Part shown: positions 51,759 to 60,785 of the stretch, one piece after another | Position numbering within the stretch: the first letter of the stretch is position 1 | Layout: each line of letters opens with the position of its first letter | Origin: an uncultured Eubacteriales bacterium | Lineage (GTDB): Bacteria > Bacillota > Clostridia > Christensenellales > Borkfalkiaceae | DNA: 64,000 nucleotides | Direction: 5' to 3' | Assembly (NCBI GenBank): GCA_900548285.1 | Contig: URKE01000001.1 | Span: forward strand, 1 to 64,000 | Position numbers and translations under genes: made by a program | Notes under the pieces: model-generated | Seen by the model: the letters and a program-made list of their open reading frames with translations, nothing else | What the model was told of the DNA's origin: nothing | Databases searched by the model: none

Positions 51759-52868
51759 ATGAAGAACGTTCTTGTATTTTTCGGAGGGGTTTCCTGCGAA
51801 CACGAAGTTTCGGTTATCACGGGCGTTATGACGGCGAATTGCCTTTCGGGCGAGGCGAACGTTTATCCCGTTTACATCGACACCGAGGGTAAATGGCATA
51901 CGGGTGAGAAATTGAAGGATCTTTCCTGGTATAAAACCCGCGATTTTTCCGAGGTCACGCCTGTGAGCGTTTTCGCGGGAGATAATCGCCTTTACGCAAT
52001 AAAGAAAAATAAAATCAAAGAAATATGTCGTGCAGACGCGGCGATAAACTGCACCCACGGGCTTAACGGCGAGGACGGAACGCTCGCGGGAGTTATGAGA
52101 CTGAGCAAAATCGCGTTCGCTTCGCCCGGTTTGTTCCCGTCGAGCGCGGCAATGGATAAGTATTTTACAAAACTCACGCTTAAAGGAATAGGCGTTGAAA
52201 CTCTGCCTTACGTAAAAATGAACAGGATAAATTACGTAAAAAAACGCGAGTTCGCCGCGAAGTACGTTTCAAAACGGCTGAGTTATCCCGTAATCGTTAA
52301 GCCCGCCAATCTCGGGAGCAGCATAGGAATAAGCATGGCGAAAAACGGTTTAACGCTCAACGCCGCGCTCGATAACGCGTTCAGATACGACGATAAGGTG
52401 ATCGTGGAGAAGGCTCTCACAGACTTTCGGGAGATTAACTGCGCGTGCATAAAACTCGGCGACAAATACCTCGTTTCGGAATGCGAAGAGCCGATGACGA
52501 GCGGCGAAATTCTCAGTTTTTCCGATAAGTATTCCGGCGAAAGAAAGGCTGTTTTCCCCGCCGAACTCGACGGCAAAACCGCATCGAAGATAAAGGACCT
52601 CACCTCTTATATATATCGTAAACTTGAATTTTCGGGCGCGGTGAGAATAGATTATCTTCTCGACGGCGAAAAAATTTACGTAAACGAAATAAATTCCGTG
52701 CCGGGTTCGCTTGCCTACTATCTTTTCGTGGATTCGATAGGCGAGTTCCGCGAACTGCTTCTCCGTTCGATTGAACTCGCCGAGGAAGAGGAGTCCGACA
52801 GAGAAAACAACGTTTACACTTATTCGAGCAACGTTTTAAGCCTCGATTCGGAAAAACTGAGAAAATAG
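51759..52868 (+). CDS. ddl: D-alanine--D-alanine ligase
   Basis: 369 residues, preceded by AAGGAGG. ATP-grasp ligase: FFGGVSCEHEVSVITG (about 7; Glu in the first D-Ala site), HGLNGEDGTLAGVMRL (about 105), MDKYFTKLTLKGIGVETLPY, VIVKPANLGSSIGISM (about 185) and the magnesium/ATP segment VRIDYLLDGEKIYVNEINSV followed by PGS (about 300). It supplies D-Ala-D-Ala to the MurF encoded upstream. Which position of the depsipeptide switch residue applies (Tyr for D-Ala) was not resolved, so D-Ala-D-Lac activity is not excluded. Confidence 0.93.
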   Translation: MKNVLVFFGGVSCEHEVSVITGVMTANCLSGEANVYPVYIDTEGKWHTGEKLKDLSWYKTRDFSEVTPVSVFAGDNRLYAIKKNKIKEICRADAAINCTHGLNGEDGTLAGVMRLSKIAFASPGLFPSSAAMDKYFTKLTLKGIGVETLPYVKMNRINYVKKREFAAKYVSKRLSYPVIVKPANLGSSIGISMAKNGLTLNAALDNAFRYDDKVIVEKALTDFREINCACIKLGDKYLVSECEEPMTSGEILSFSDKYSGERKAVFPAELDGKTASKIKDLTSYIYRKLEFSGAVRIDYLLDGEKIYVNEINSVPGSLAYYLFVDSIGEFRELLLRSIELAEEEESDRENNVYTYSSNVLSLDSEKLRK

Positions 52869-53032
52869 AGAATAGTTTGCGGTTTACGATGCTTATTTTG
52901 TTCTTGGTTAGATAGTGACGCAAATCGTTCCTGCGGCATAAAATAGTATCAGGGCAGGCAACGCGGGTGTTTTCCGCAAGGCTTGTGACAATCAACGAAT
53001 TTTATGCCGCTTGTTTTAACAAAGGAGAAAAG

Positions 53033-53761
53033 ATGGGGAACGCTTTTGCCGTAATTTTCGGCTTGTCTTTTATTTTCGCAATGACGGTGATCGGGGCTTT
53101 GCTCGCGTGTTTTATTCCGGAAAACAGTTTCGGAAAATGTTTTCCGTATCTCAACGGTTTTTCGGGCGGGGTAATGGTGGCGGCGTCGCTCTGGTCGCTC
53201 GTTTTGCCCGCGCTCGGTTCGGCAGGGGAACACGCCGCGCTTAAAGTCGCGCTCGGCATAGCCTTAGGCGGCGCGTTTATTTTCGTTTTCGCGTTTATTT
53301 TTCCCGAGGACGAAAAAGCAGAATTCAATCGGCTTTTCGTTGCGATGACGGCGCACAATATCCCCGAGGGGATAGCCGTCGGGTTTGCTCTCGGCAGCGG
53401 AATTCTCTCCGGCGCAGGCGTGATTGCGGGTATTTCCGTCGCGCTCGGAATAGGTTTGCAGAATCTCCCCGAGGGCGCGGCTATAACTCTTCCCGCGAGG
53501 AAAATTTACAGCAAAAAGACGGCTTTTTTCAAGGGTGTAATAAGCGGCGCGGTCGAGCCGATAAGCGGCGCGATCGGCTTTATTGCTGTCGGGTTTATAT
53601 CGGTCCTTATGCCATATCTCATGGCGTTCGCCGCGGGGGCGATGCTCTTCGTGGTATTCTCCGAACTGAACGCCGACGAGAAAAACGACGGACCGAAACT
53701 CGCCGTCGGAGGGATAGCAGGATTTATTCTTATGATGATTATGGACGTGGTTTTAGGGTAA
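53033..53761 (+). CDS. ZIP-family divalent metal transporter
   Basis: 242 residues from the ATG after AAAGGAG. Seven to eight membrane helices, with the metal-binding helices containing AMTAHNIPEGIAVGFALGSG (about 105) and IGLQNLPEGAAITLPARKIY (about 145), as in GufA/ZupT-type ZIP proteins. It probably imports zinc, iron or manganese. No metal-responsive operator was recognised in the 160-base spacer upstream. Confidence 0.9.
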   Translation: MGNAFAVIFGLSFIFAMTVIGALLACFIPENSFGKCFPYLNGFSGGVMVAASLWSLVLPALGSAGEHAALKVALGIALGGAFIFVFAFIFPEDEKAEFNRLFVAMTAHNIPEGIAVGFALGSGILSGAGVIAGISVALGIGLQNLPEGAAITLPARKIYSKKTAFFKGVISGAVEPISGAIGFIAVGFISVLMPYLMAFAAGAMLFVVFSELNADEKNDGPKLAVGGIAGFILMMIMDVVLG

Positions 53762-53765
53762 AACG

Positions 53766-53794
53766 TTGCTTTTTTCGCAAGTGTGTGCTAAAAT
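53766..53794 (+). promoter_or_regulatory. Promoter between the ZIP and phosphopantetheinyl transferase genes
   Basis: TTGCTT, 17 bases, TAAAAT. Confidence 0.55.
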
Positions 53795-53843
53795 ATATTC
53801 AGGTCTGTTCGCGGGTAAACCGCGACTAAAAGCGAGCGAAAAA

Positions 53844-54503
53844 ATGTTTGTCGTGATATTAAGCGAAAAAAATACGAGCGGCGTTTACGTTGCTTTTGAA
53901 AACGGAATTCCGAGCGGTTTTTCGGGGTATGATTTTTTTGAGATCGCAGATTGTTCGCCCGATTGTGCGGAGGCGTTTGCCGCAAGCGAAAAAATATACG
54001 ATGAGGTTTATCCGCCGCAAAGAGCGGAAGAGATAGAAAAAACGGGGAGCGAAAAGGTAAGGCAGGAAAAACTCGCCGTGTGGAAACTTCTGTTTGTCGC
54101 CATAGAGAGAAAATTCGGTTATAAGCCCGAAGAATTGAAGTTTTCAAAAACGGAAAACGGGAAGTGGATTTGCGATAAATTATGGTTTTCGCTCAGTCAT
54201 TCTCACGGCGCGTCGGCGGTGATCGTGTCCGACAAACCTTGCGGGATAGACGTTGAATATAAGGTCGATTTTTTAAAAAAGTCCGCCGATAAGTCGTTTA
54301 TCGAGGCTTTTTTGAATCGAATAGGCGAATCGGCGAGCGATTTCGGGACGATTTCCGCCGAAGAGATTTTGTCGCTCTGGACAAAAAAGGAAAGCCTTTA
54401 TAAAATGACGGGCGAGGGGGTTTTTTCACCGAAAAAAATAACGCCGGGAAACGAAACGAAAAGTTTCGTCGTCGGCGATTACGTGTTCTCCGTCACGGAG
54501 TAA
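53844..54503 (+). CDS. 4'-phosphopantetheinyl transferase (Sfp type)
   Basis: 219 residues from an ATG at 53844; an earlier in-frame ATG would place coding sequence over the promoter. Sfp motifs: LWFSLSHSHGASAVIVSDKP (about 112), CGIDVEY (magnesium-binding Asp about 137) and LSLWTKKESLYKMTGEG (WxxKES-K, about 180). It transfers phosphopantetheine from CoA to carrier proteins. No carrier-protein genes are in the window. The ribosome-binding site is weak. Confidence 0.88.
   Translation: MFVVILSEKNTSGVYVAFENGIPSGFSGYDFFEIADCSPDCAEAFAASEKIYDEVYPPQRAEEIEKTGSEKVRQEKLAVWKLLFVAIERKFGYKPEELKFSKTENGKWICDKLWFSLSHSHGASAVIVSDKPCGIDVEYKVDFLKKSADKSFIEAFLNRIGESASDFGTISAEEILSLWTKKESLYKMTGEGVFSPKKITPGNETKSFVVGDYVFSVTE
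54288..54303 (-). other. Near-match to the recurrent motif, inside the Sfp gene
   Basis: ATAAACGACTTATCGGC on the minus strand, three mismatches; possibly chance and not counted among the nine. Confidence 0.2.
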
Positions 54504-54518
54504 GTTAATGAAAAATCA

Positions 54519-54770
54519 TAGGGATTCCATTCGTCATCACTAATTACCGAAAAGGCGTCTTTTTCGCCATTTTCCGCGACCGTTCGGGCGCAGTACGTCA
54601 AGTACAGCAACCCTCACGCTCGCAAAAAATCATCAAAAAATGCGCTCTTTTCGGTGCGAAGCATTTTTGCGGATGAGAAACCGACCGCATCGCGGCTCGT
54701 TTAGGCAAGGCATCCGCATAAATCGGTTTATCACCGCAAAAATAGTTAGTGATAACGAATGGAATCCCTA
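54519..54770. mobile_element. MITE-2, full copy with TA flanks
   Basis: Terminal inverted repeats GGGATTCCATTCGTYATCAC plus TAA (one mismatch between arms), flanked by TA on each side; 248 bp between. No coding sequence. It has internal GTAC-centred palindromic sequence similar in style to MITE-1 but not the same termini. A single end also occurs after the lysine transporter. Confidence 0.85.
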
Positions 54771-54782
54771 CCGAAAAAAAGA

Positions 54783-54812
54783 CCGCGGAGATCGTTCCGC
54801 GGCTTTTTAATT
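54783..54812. terminator. Bidirectional terminator between MITE-2 and spoVG
   Basis: CCGCGGA and TCCGCGG around a short loop, with T-tracts on both strands. Confidence 0.8.
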
Positions 54813-54820
54813 TTACGTTT

Positions 54821-55093
54821 TTACGCTTCCTCTTTTGCGAGTTCGGTTTTGTAGGCTTCCATAATAGCCTTCAGCATTTCGGCGCGCGCTTCGTTGTTTA
54901 TGGGGTGAACGATATCCTTATATTCGCCCTTGCTGTTCTTTTTTGCCGGCATGGATACGAAATATCCGTCGTTGCCGTCGATGATTTTAATGTCGTGAAT
55001 CGCAATACATTCGTCGATGGTTACGGACGCGACCGCCCTGAGTTTTGAATCGTCTTTCGCGACGAGTCTGATTCTTACGTCTGTGATGTTCAT
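54821..55093 (-). CDS. spoVG: Septation/sporulation regulator SpoVG
   Basis: 90 residues, the normal size: NITDVRIRLV, LRAVASVTIDECIAIHDIKI, FVSMPAKKNSKGEYKDIVHP and INNEARAEM are the family sequence. It binds RNA and DNA and modulates sporulation or cell division in Bacillota. It stands alone, divergent from murC. Confidence 0.96.
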   Translation of the reverse strand: MNITDVRIRLVAKDDSKLRAVASVTIDECIAIHDIKIIDGNDGYFVSMPAKKNSKGEYKDIVHPINNEARAEMLKAIMEAYKTELAKEEA

Positions 55094-55272
55094 AAATTTT
55101 CCGCCTGTCGTATTTTTTGTGAAACTACGTTGTTTTTTTATAAAACCTTGTTTCGTATCGGATTATACCATATTTTAACATGATTTTCAACAAAAAAATA
55201 AAAATTTCATAAATTTTGCCGTTTTTTGTCCGAAAAATAAATATACCCACGATTTTCGGCATATATTTTGGT

Positions 55273-56619
55273 ATGAAAACGGATAAAAAAACGGACAAAA
55301 AAAATTTAAACGTGCATTTTATCGGCGTGGGCGGGGTGAGCATGAGTTCGCTCGCCCGTTATCTTTTGTCGGTAGGGTTCAACGTGAGCGGAAGCGATAT
55401 CGCGCCGGGCGAAAATCTTGAAAAACTCGCCGAAGAGGGCGTTACGATTTATATCGGGCAATCGGCGGAAAACGTCGAGGGGAAAGACGTCGTTGTGTAT
55501 AGCGACGCGATAAAAGAGGAAAATCCCGAACTGAAAAGAGCCGTCGAAAATAAGTCTTACGTTCTGAAACGCGCCGAACTTCTGAAAATAGTTTCCGAAA
55601 ATTTCTCCAAAAAGATAGGCGTGTGCGGTTGCCACGGAAAAACGACCGTCACGTGTATGCTTGCTCACGTGTTCGACGAAGCAAACGAGCGTTTCACGGC
55701 GCATATAGGCGGATTCGATCTGAAATACGGCAACTGCGCGGTGAAAGGAGCGAAATATTTCATAAGCGAAGTGTGCGAGTATAAAAAGAATCTCAATTTT
55801 TTCGACGCGGATTACGCCGTGTGTCTGAACGCCGAAGCCGATCATCTGGACTGTTATAAGGATCGCGACGAACTTAAAACAACCTATTTCGATTATCTTA
55901 AAAGGGCGTTCAAAGCGATTGTCAACGCGGACGACGGTTCTCTCGCGACTTACGACGGAAGTAACGCCGTGACTTTCGGCTTGAGCGACAAATGCGATTT
56001 TTACGCCGCCGACGTAACGCAAAGGGGAGGAAAATATTCTTTCGACCTTTATATTTACGGAGCGAAAAGCGAAAGAATTACGCTGAAAACGTTCGGCGGG
56101 CATAACGTTTATAACGCTCTGGCGGCAGCCGCGTGCGCTTTTTTGTGCGGAATAAACCCTAAGAAAATAAAGAAAGGACTTGAAAGTTTCAGGGGCGTCG
56201 AAAGGCGGTTCGAGCATATCGGCAATCTTGCCGGCGCGGAGGTTTTCGCCGATTACGCGCACCACCCGACGGAAATCGCCGAATCGATAAAAACGATGAA
56301 AGAGGCGAAAAAAGGGAAGATTTACACCGTTTTTCAGCCGCACACGTTCAGCAGGACGATTTTTTTAAAGGATAAGTTCGTCAAAGTGCTTTCCGGAACG
56401 GAAAATCTCGTTTTATTCAAAACTTATCCGGCGAGGGAAGAATATATGAAAGGAGGGAGCGCGAAGGAACTTGCTTCGCTTTTGCCTGACGCGGAATACT
56501 TCGAGGACGTGAGAGGGTTGCTTGCGTATATTTACGCAAAGGTAAAGCGCGGCGACGTCGTTCTCGTTCTCGGAGCGGGCGATCTGGAAGAAAAAATGAA
56601 GAAATATCTTGAAAGGTGA
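55273..56619 (+). CDS. murC: UDP-N-acetylmuramate--L-alanine ligase
   Basis: 448 residues. A Lys-rich start leads to VHFIGVGGVSMSSLARYLLS, the UDP-binding loop. The P-loop is VCGCHGKTTVTCMLA (about 118; usual GTHGKTTT), then EADHLDCYKD, GGHNVYNALAAAA (about 280), ERRFEHIG and ADYAHHPTEIAESIKTM (about 340). It adds L-Ala to UDP-MurNAc. The ATG is preceded by a poor ribosome site (TTTTGG), and an alternative start upstream adds 19 residues; the start is the weakest part of this call. Confidence 0.94.
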   Translation: MKTDKKTDKKNLNVHFIGVGGVSMSSLARYLLSVGFNVSGSDIAPGENLEKLAEEGVTIYIGQSAENVEGKDVVVYSDAIKEENPELKRAVENKSYVLKRAELLKIVSENFSKKIGVCGCHGKTTVTCMLAHVFDEANERFTAHIGGFDLKYGNCAVKGAKYFISEVCEYKKNLNFFDADYAVCLNAEADHLDCYKDRDELKTTYFDYLKRAFKAIVNADDGSLATYDGSNAVTFGLSDKCDFYAADVTQRGGKYSFDLYIYGAKSERITLKTFGGHNVYNALAAAACAFLCGINPKKIKKGLESFRGVERRFEHIGNLAGAEVFADYAHHPTEIAESIKTMKEAKKGKIYTVFQPHTFSRTIFLKDKFVKVLSGTENLVLFKTYPAREEYMKGGSAKELASLLPDAEYFEDVRGLLAYIYAKVKRGDVVLVLGAGDLEEKMKKYLER

Positions 56620-56689
56620 AAGGCTTTTCGATGAACGTTAAAGGCGGCGGAGCCGCCGCCGATTTACGTCGTTTAAATTCACGTAACTG

Positions 56690-58174
56690 TCAGTGGGCGT
56701 TTCTTCTGTCCTTGAAAATCGGGTTTGAAGTAAGCCTGATGCCGAGTTTTCTGTAAAACTTCTCGTCGTTATGCGCGAGCAGAACGGTCGTATGCACTTC
56801 GCAGTCGCGCAGTTTCGGCAACTGTTTTATTGCAAGCGCGGCGTTTTCGTCGTGTTCGGCGGAAGAGGAAAGCGCGATGAGCATTTCGTCCACGTGGAGT
56901 CTCGGGTTTTTACTGCCGAGATATTTTATTTTCAGATCCTGAATGGGAATAATCGAATTTTTCGATATAAGATCAACGTCGTCGCTTATTCCCGCAAGAT
57001 GTTTAAGCGCGTTGAGAATCATACTCGAAGAACAGCCGAAAAGATCGTTTGTTTTGCCTGTGATTATCGTTCCGTCGTCAAGTTCCATCGCGGCGACGGG
57101 ACAGTCGCGTTCGAGTGAAATGCGGTTGGCGATTTCATACACCTTGCGTTCGTTAACGTCTATGTTGTTGCCCTTCATAATCAGCGCGATTTTATCCGAT
57201 TCCGAAGAGTCGAGGTCGTTTCTTCTTTCGCGCGCGAGAGCGTTGAAATATCTTCTTATTATTTCCTGTTTTGCGGCTTCAACGCAAACTTCGTCGTCCG
57301 AAATTGCGTAGCCCGCCATATTCACGCCCATATCCGTGGGAGATTTATAGGGCGATTTGCCCATAATCTGCTCGAAAATCGCGTTTAACACAGGGAAAAT
57401 TTCAACGTCGCGGTTATAGTTCACGGCTTGTTTTCCGTAAGCGGCGAGGTGCCACGGGTCGATCATGTTCACGTCGTTAAGGTCGGCGGTCGCCGCCTCG
57501 TAGGCGAGATTTACCATGTGGTTAAGCGGCAGATTCCAGATCGGGAATGTTTCGTATTTCGCGTAACCGACCTTATGTCCGCGTTTGTGTTCCTGATAAA
57601 GTTGGGAAAGGCAGGTCGCCATTTTTCCCGAACCCGGACCGGGCGCGGTTATTATCACGAGATCTTTCGTCGTTTCGATAAAGTCGTTCTTTCCGTAACC
57701 ATCTTCGCTGACGATGAGCGGAATGTTGTTCGGGTAGCCCTTTATCGGATAATGCCGATAAGTTTTTATGCCGAGAGAGGCGAGTTTTGCTTCAAAAGCC
57801 TTCGCCGGATCGTTTTCCTCGGTGAACTGAGCGAGAACTACGCTTCCCACGTAAAGTCCGTAACTCTTGAAAACGTCTATGAGCCTTAAAACGTCGAGAT
57901 CGTAAGTGATGCCGAGGTCGGCTCTCACTTTATTTCTCTCTATATCGTGGCTGTTGATGACGATTACGATTTCGGCTCTGTCTTTCAGTTTGCCGAGCAT
58001 TTTTATCTTATTGTCGGGCGCGAAACCCGGGAGAACTCTCGCCGCGTGGAAATCGTCGAAGAGTTTGCCGCCGAATTCTATGTAGAGTTTACCGCCGAAC
58101 TCGTCGATTCTTTCAAGTATTTTTTCGGATTGTAGGGTAAGGTATTTTTCGCTGTCGAAGCCGATTTTTTTCAT
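56690..58174 (-). CDS. DUF1846 family protein
   Basis: 494 residues from the ATG after GGGAG; it starts MKKIGFDSEKYLTLQSEKIL, and includes EFGGKLFDDFHAARVLPGFA, VVLAQFTEEND, the glycine-rich IITAPGPGSGKMATCLSQLY (about 200) and the domain end IPIQDLKIKYLGSKNPRLHV. The family (PF08903) is widespread in Bacillota. It has a P-loop-like nucleotide-binding look, but its reaction is not established to my knowledge. It is convergent with murC and divergent from the esterase. Confidence 0.85.
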   Translation of the reverse strand: MKKIGFDSEKYLTLQSEKILERIDEFGGKLYIEFGGKLFDDFHAARVLPGFAPDNKIKMLGKLKDRAEIVIVINSHDIERNKVRADLGITYDLDVLRLIDVFKSYGLYVGSVVLAQFTEENDPAKAFEAKLASLGIKTYRHYPIKGYPNNIPLIVSEDGYGKNDFIETTKDLVIITAPGPGSGKMATCLSQLYQEHKRGHKVGYAKYETFPIWNLPLNHMVNLAYEAATADLNDVNMIDPWHLAAYGKQAVNYNRDVEIFPVLNAIFEQIMGKSPYKSPTDMGVNMAGYAISDDEVCVEAAKQEIIRRYFNALARERRNDLDSSESDKIALIMKGNNIDVNERKVYEIANRISLERDCPVAAMELDDGTIITGKTNDLFGCSSSMILNALKHLAGISDDVDLISKNSIIPIQDLKIKYLGSKNPRLHVDEMLIALSSSAEHDENAALAIKQLPKLRDCEVHTTVLLAHNDEKFYRKLGIRLTSNPIFKDRRNAH

Positions 58175-58372
58175 AAGTGTAAATTTCTCCCGTGGCTTAC
58201 CGCAAGGCGTTCGATCGCCTGTCGGCCGCATATAATCAATTATAACAAATCGAAACGATAAAAGCAAACGAAAGGTAAAATATTCTTTGATTTTTTTGCG
58301 TTGATTTTCTTTTCTTTTTTTGCGGCTGATGATATAATTGAAATATAGTCCGCAAGGAGAAAAAGGAAACAT

Positions 58373-59236
58373 ATGAAAACGGAAATTATTGATTTGTACG
58401 AATATTTTAACGTGAAAAAGCCCGAAGGTGCGAGGGGATATCTCGCGACTTACGTTGCCGCGCTTTCCCCAGAGATAGATCCCGGAAGGAAATTGCCCGC
58501 AATGCTCGTTATTCCGGGCGGGGCTTATTATATGGTGAGCGACAGAGAAGCCGAACCCGTCGCGTTAAAGTTTTTTGCCGCGGGGTTCAACGCGTTCGTT
58601 CTGAATTACTCCGTCGCGGGCGATTCGGCGGTGAAATATCCTTATCAGATCGCGGAAGCGGAAATGGCGGTCGCTTATCTCAGGTTGAACACCGAAAAAT
58701 TGCATATCGACGCGGAAAAAATAGCCGCCGTCGGCTTTTCTGCCGGCGGGCATCTCTGCGCGATGCTCGGCAGTTGCCACAATTGTCCGTCGGTCGGCGA
58801 AGTTTTCAAACCGCCGGTATGCGTAAAGCCCAACGCCGTAGTGCTGAGTTATCCCGTCATCACGTGCAATCCGGAATGCGGACATCTCGACAGTTTCAAA
58901 TTCCTTTGCGGAGAGGGTAGAAAGGACTTGTATGATAAGGTGGATATTCTCAATCTTATCGACGAAAATTCCGCGCCGGCGTTCATATGGTCAACCTTCA
59001 ACGACGGGGCCGTGCCGTGCGATAACGCCTTGCTCGCCGCTCTTAAATATAAGGAACGCAAAGTTCCCGTGTCCGTTCACGTTTTCGGGAAAGGTCAGCA
59101 CGGCTTGTCCGTTGCCGACGCCACCGTTTATAAAAATTCCGACGCCGTTGACAATATGTCGGTTTCCGCGCCGGAATGGGTAAGACTTGCTCTCGAATGG
59201 CTCGAAGAGCAGGGAATTTATACCAAATTATATTAA
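58373..59236 (+). CDS. Alpha/beta hydrolase, acetyl esterase-like
   Basis: 287 residues after AAGGAG. Esterase marks: MLVIPGGAYYMVSDREAEPV (oxyanion-hole HGG-like PGG), VAYLRLNTEKLHIDAEKIAA, nucleophile GFSAGGHLCAMLG (about 123), ENSAPAFIWSTFNDGAVPCD (acid) and GKGQHGLSVAD (His about 246). It resembles BD-FAE-type and other carbohydrate-ester esterases that deacetylate glycans. No signal peptide, so it is intracellular. A terminator follows. Confidence 0.87.
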   Translation: MKTEIIDLYEYFNVKKPEGARGYLATYVAALSPEIDPGRKLPAMLVIPGGAYYMVSDREAEPVALKFFAAGFNAFVLNYSVAGDSAVKYPYQIAEAEMAVAYLRLNTEKLHIDAEKIAAVGFSAGGHLCAMLGSCHNCPSVGEVFKPPVCVKPNAVVLSYPVITCNPECGHLDSFKFLCGEGRKDLYDKVDILNLIDENSAPAFIWSTFNDGAVPCDNALLAALKYKERKVPVSVHVFGKGQHGLSVADATVYKNSDAVDNMSVSAPEWVRLALEWLEEQGIYTKLY

Positions 59237-59264
59237 GTCGTAATGAATTTTGATTTAAGAAATT

Positions 59265-59318
59265 TAAAACGCGGGCTTCGGCGGCGAATTTTCGCCGCCG
59301 AAGCCCGCGTCGTTTTAT
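59265..59318. terminator. Terminator between convergent esterase and dehydrogenase genes
   Basis: About 20-bp stem ACGCGGGCTTCGGCGGCGAA with its complement, flanked by A and T tracts. Confidence 0.85.
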
Positions 59319-59329
59319 CTGTTTATCGA

Positions 59330-60121
59330 TTATCTTATGTCTGGCGTACCGTTGAATTTCTGACGGCGACACCACACTTTCATAACGAGTTTGTGCGGCA
59401 GAATCTTCGTTAAAAAACGCTGAAAGTTGTTCGTTCCGCCGTAAACGGAAACGTCTTTACCTTTCATCGCGTCGTTAAAAGCCTTGAGAACGACTTTTTT
59501 CGGGTCGTACATAACGCCGTAATTTATGATAACCGTTTTTTCGTCTTTAACCACGGCGCGGTCGAAAAATTCCGTTTTCGTCCAGTAGGGGCAAACCGCC
59601 GTCGCGGTGATGTTTTTGTATTTAAGTTCTACGTTCAAAGCCCTCGTATAACTTAAAACGAACGCTTTCGTCGCCGCGTAAATATTGATATAGGGAATAG
59701 GCTGAAACGCCGCGCAACTCGCGATGTTGATTATTTTGCCGCCCTTTTCCATATGCGGCAAGGTCGCGTCGGTCATCGCGACGACGGCTTTTACGTTAAG
59801 GTCTATCATATTCTGATTTACTTCGGGCGAAATGTTCTCGTAATGATTGAACTTTCCGTAGCCCGAGCAATTCACGAGCATTTTCACGTTCGCCTCTTCC
59901 GCTTCGAGCATGTCCTTATATATTTTAACGTTGGAAACGTCGGAAAGGTCGAGAGAAACGGGCTTTACCGGCGTTTTTAAAATGTTGCCGAGTTCTTCGA
60001 GTTTTTCTTTTCTGCGCGCGATCGCCCAGATTTCGTCCGCGCTTATTTTCTTGTCAAGAAGTTCCGCAAACTCCTTGCCGATACCGCTGCTTGCGCCCGT
60101 GATTACTATAACGTTTTTCAT
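59330..60121 (-). CDS. Short-chain dehydrogenase/reductase
   Basis: 263 residues, preceded by AAGAGG. The Rossmann motif is VIVITGASSGIGKEFAELLD (TGxxxGIG), then LVNCSGYGKF, the catalytic Ser/Tyr/Lys set NIASCAAFQPIPYINIYAAT plus KAF (YxxxK, about 155), and PYWTKTEF. It binds NAD(P)H; substrate unknown. The 158-residue gene on the same strand begins upstream and may be cotranscribed. Confidence 0.9.
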   Translation of the reverse strand: MKNVIVITGASSGIGKEFAELLDKKISADEIWAIARRKEKLEELGNILKTPVKPVSLDLSDVSNVKIYKDMLEAEEANVKMLVNCSGYGKFNHYENISPEVNQNMIDLNVKAVVAMTDATLPHMEKGGKIINIASCAAFQPIPYINIYAATKAFVLSYTRALNVELKYKNITATAVCPYWTKTEFFDRAVVKDEKTVIINYGVMYDPKKVVLKAFNDAMKGKDVSVYGGTNNFQRFLTKILPHKLVMKVWCRRQKFNGTPDIR

Positions 60122-60168
60122 TTTATCAACCTCTTATATATTTTTGTTTAAGTATTTTCGATTTTTGT

Positions 60169-60645
60169 TTAAATGTTTTCGATTTTCCCGTCGGGAAGAA
60201 TTCTGACGTGGCGATCGGCTTTTCCGTTCCAGCAGAGCGCGGCGAGCGTTATTCCGTCGTTTTTGAAAAATCCGCGCAGGTTTTCCGCGATTTTTTCGTT
60301 TCCGCCGCAGTACCACGCGAGCAGTTCGTCGAGTGAATTAAAATCCGCCCCTGCGACCGTTCTCGAGCCGCCGAAAAGTCTTTTTCCGCCGAGAAAAAAT
60401 TCTGCCGCGCACAGTTCGTTTTTCAAAAATTTCTCCGCGTGGGCGATAAGTCCGTCGAGGTCGCTTGCGGCGAATCTCGCCGTCTGATAGGTGAATTCCA
60501 TAACGTTTTCCTCGTTGCCGAACGTTATTGCCATATTGTTATCCGAATAAGGGTTTTTTATTCCTATAAATTTCACGCCGCGATATTCGTAAATTTCCGC
60601 GCCGTATTTTTTCAACTTGTTTTCAACGTATTCTATATTGTTCAT
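60169..60645 (-). CDS. Hypothetical protein, candidate leaderless gene
   Basis: 158 residues; the family is not recognised. A mixed alpha/beta protein: VKFIGIKNPYSDNNMAITFG, ARFAASDLDGLIAHAEKFLK, and LRGFFKNDGITLAALCWNGK. No Shine-Dalgarno site precedes the ATG. Instead, a minus-strand TTTACT, 17 bases and TAAAAT end six bases before it, so the transcript may start at the ATG. Upstream partner of the dehydrogenase gene. Confidence 0.6.
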   Translation of the reverse strand: MNNIEYVENKLKKYGAEIYEYRGVKFIGIKNPYSDNNMAITFGNEENVMEFTYQTARFAASDLDGLIAHAEKFLKNELCAAEFFLGGKRLFGGSRTVAGADFNSLDELLAWYCGGNEKIAENLRGFFKNDGITLAALCWNGKADRHVRILPDGKIENI

Positions 60646-60723
60646 AATTATATTTTAGCACATCGCGAGAGAAAAGTAAAACGAACGACAAAAATATTTT
60701 GCAAATAAAGTTATATAAAACGC

Positions 60724-60752
60724 TTGACAAATTACAAAGCGTGTGTTACAAT
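60724..60752 (+). promoter_or_regulatory. Promoter of the ribbon-helix-helix gene and clpB
   Basis: TTGACA, 17 bases, TACAAT, 33 bases before the start. No CIRCE element or CtsR box was seen. Confidence 0.75.
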
Positions 60753-60785
60753 ATTGTCGAAAATAAACGCAGAGGACGAACGCAG

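Noticed and set aside
52869..53032. Possible metal riboswitch upstream of the ZIP gene
   Set aside because: No yybP-ykoY or NiCo blocks could be matched, and no conserved stem was seen.
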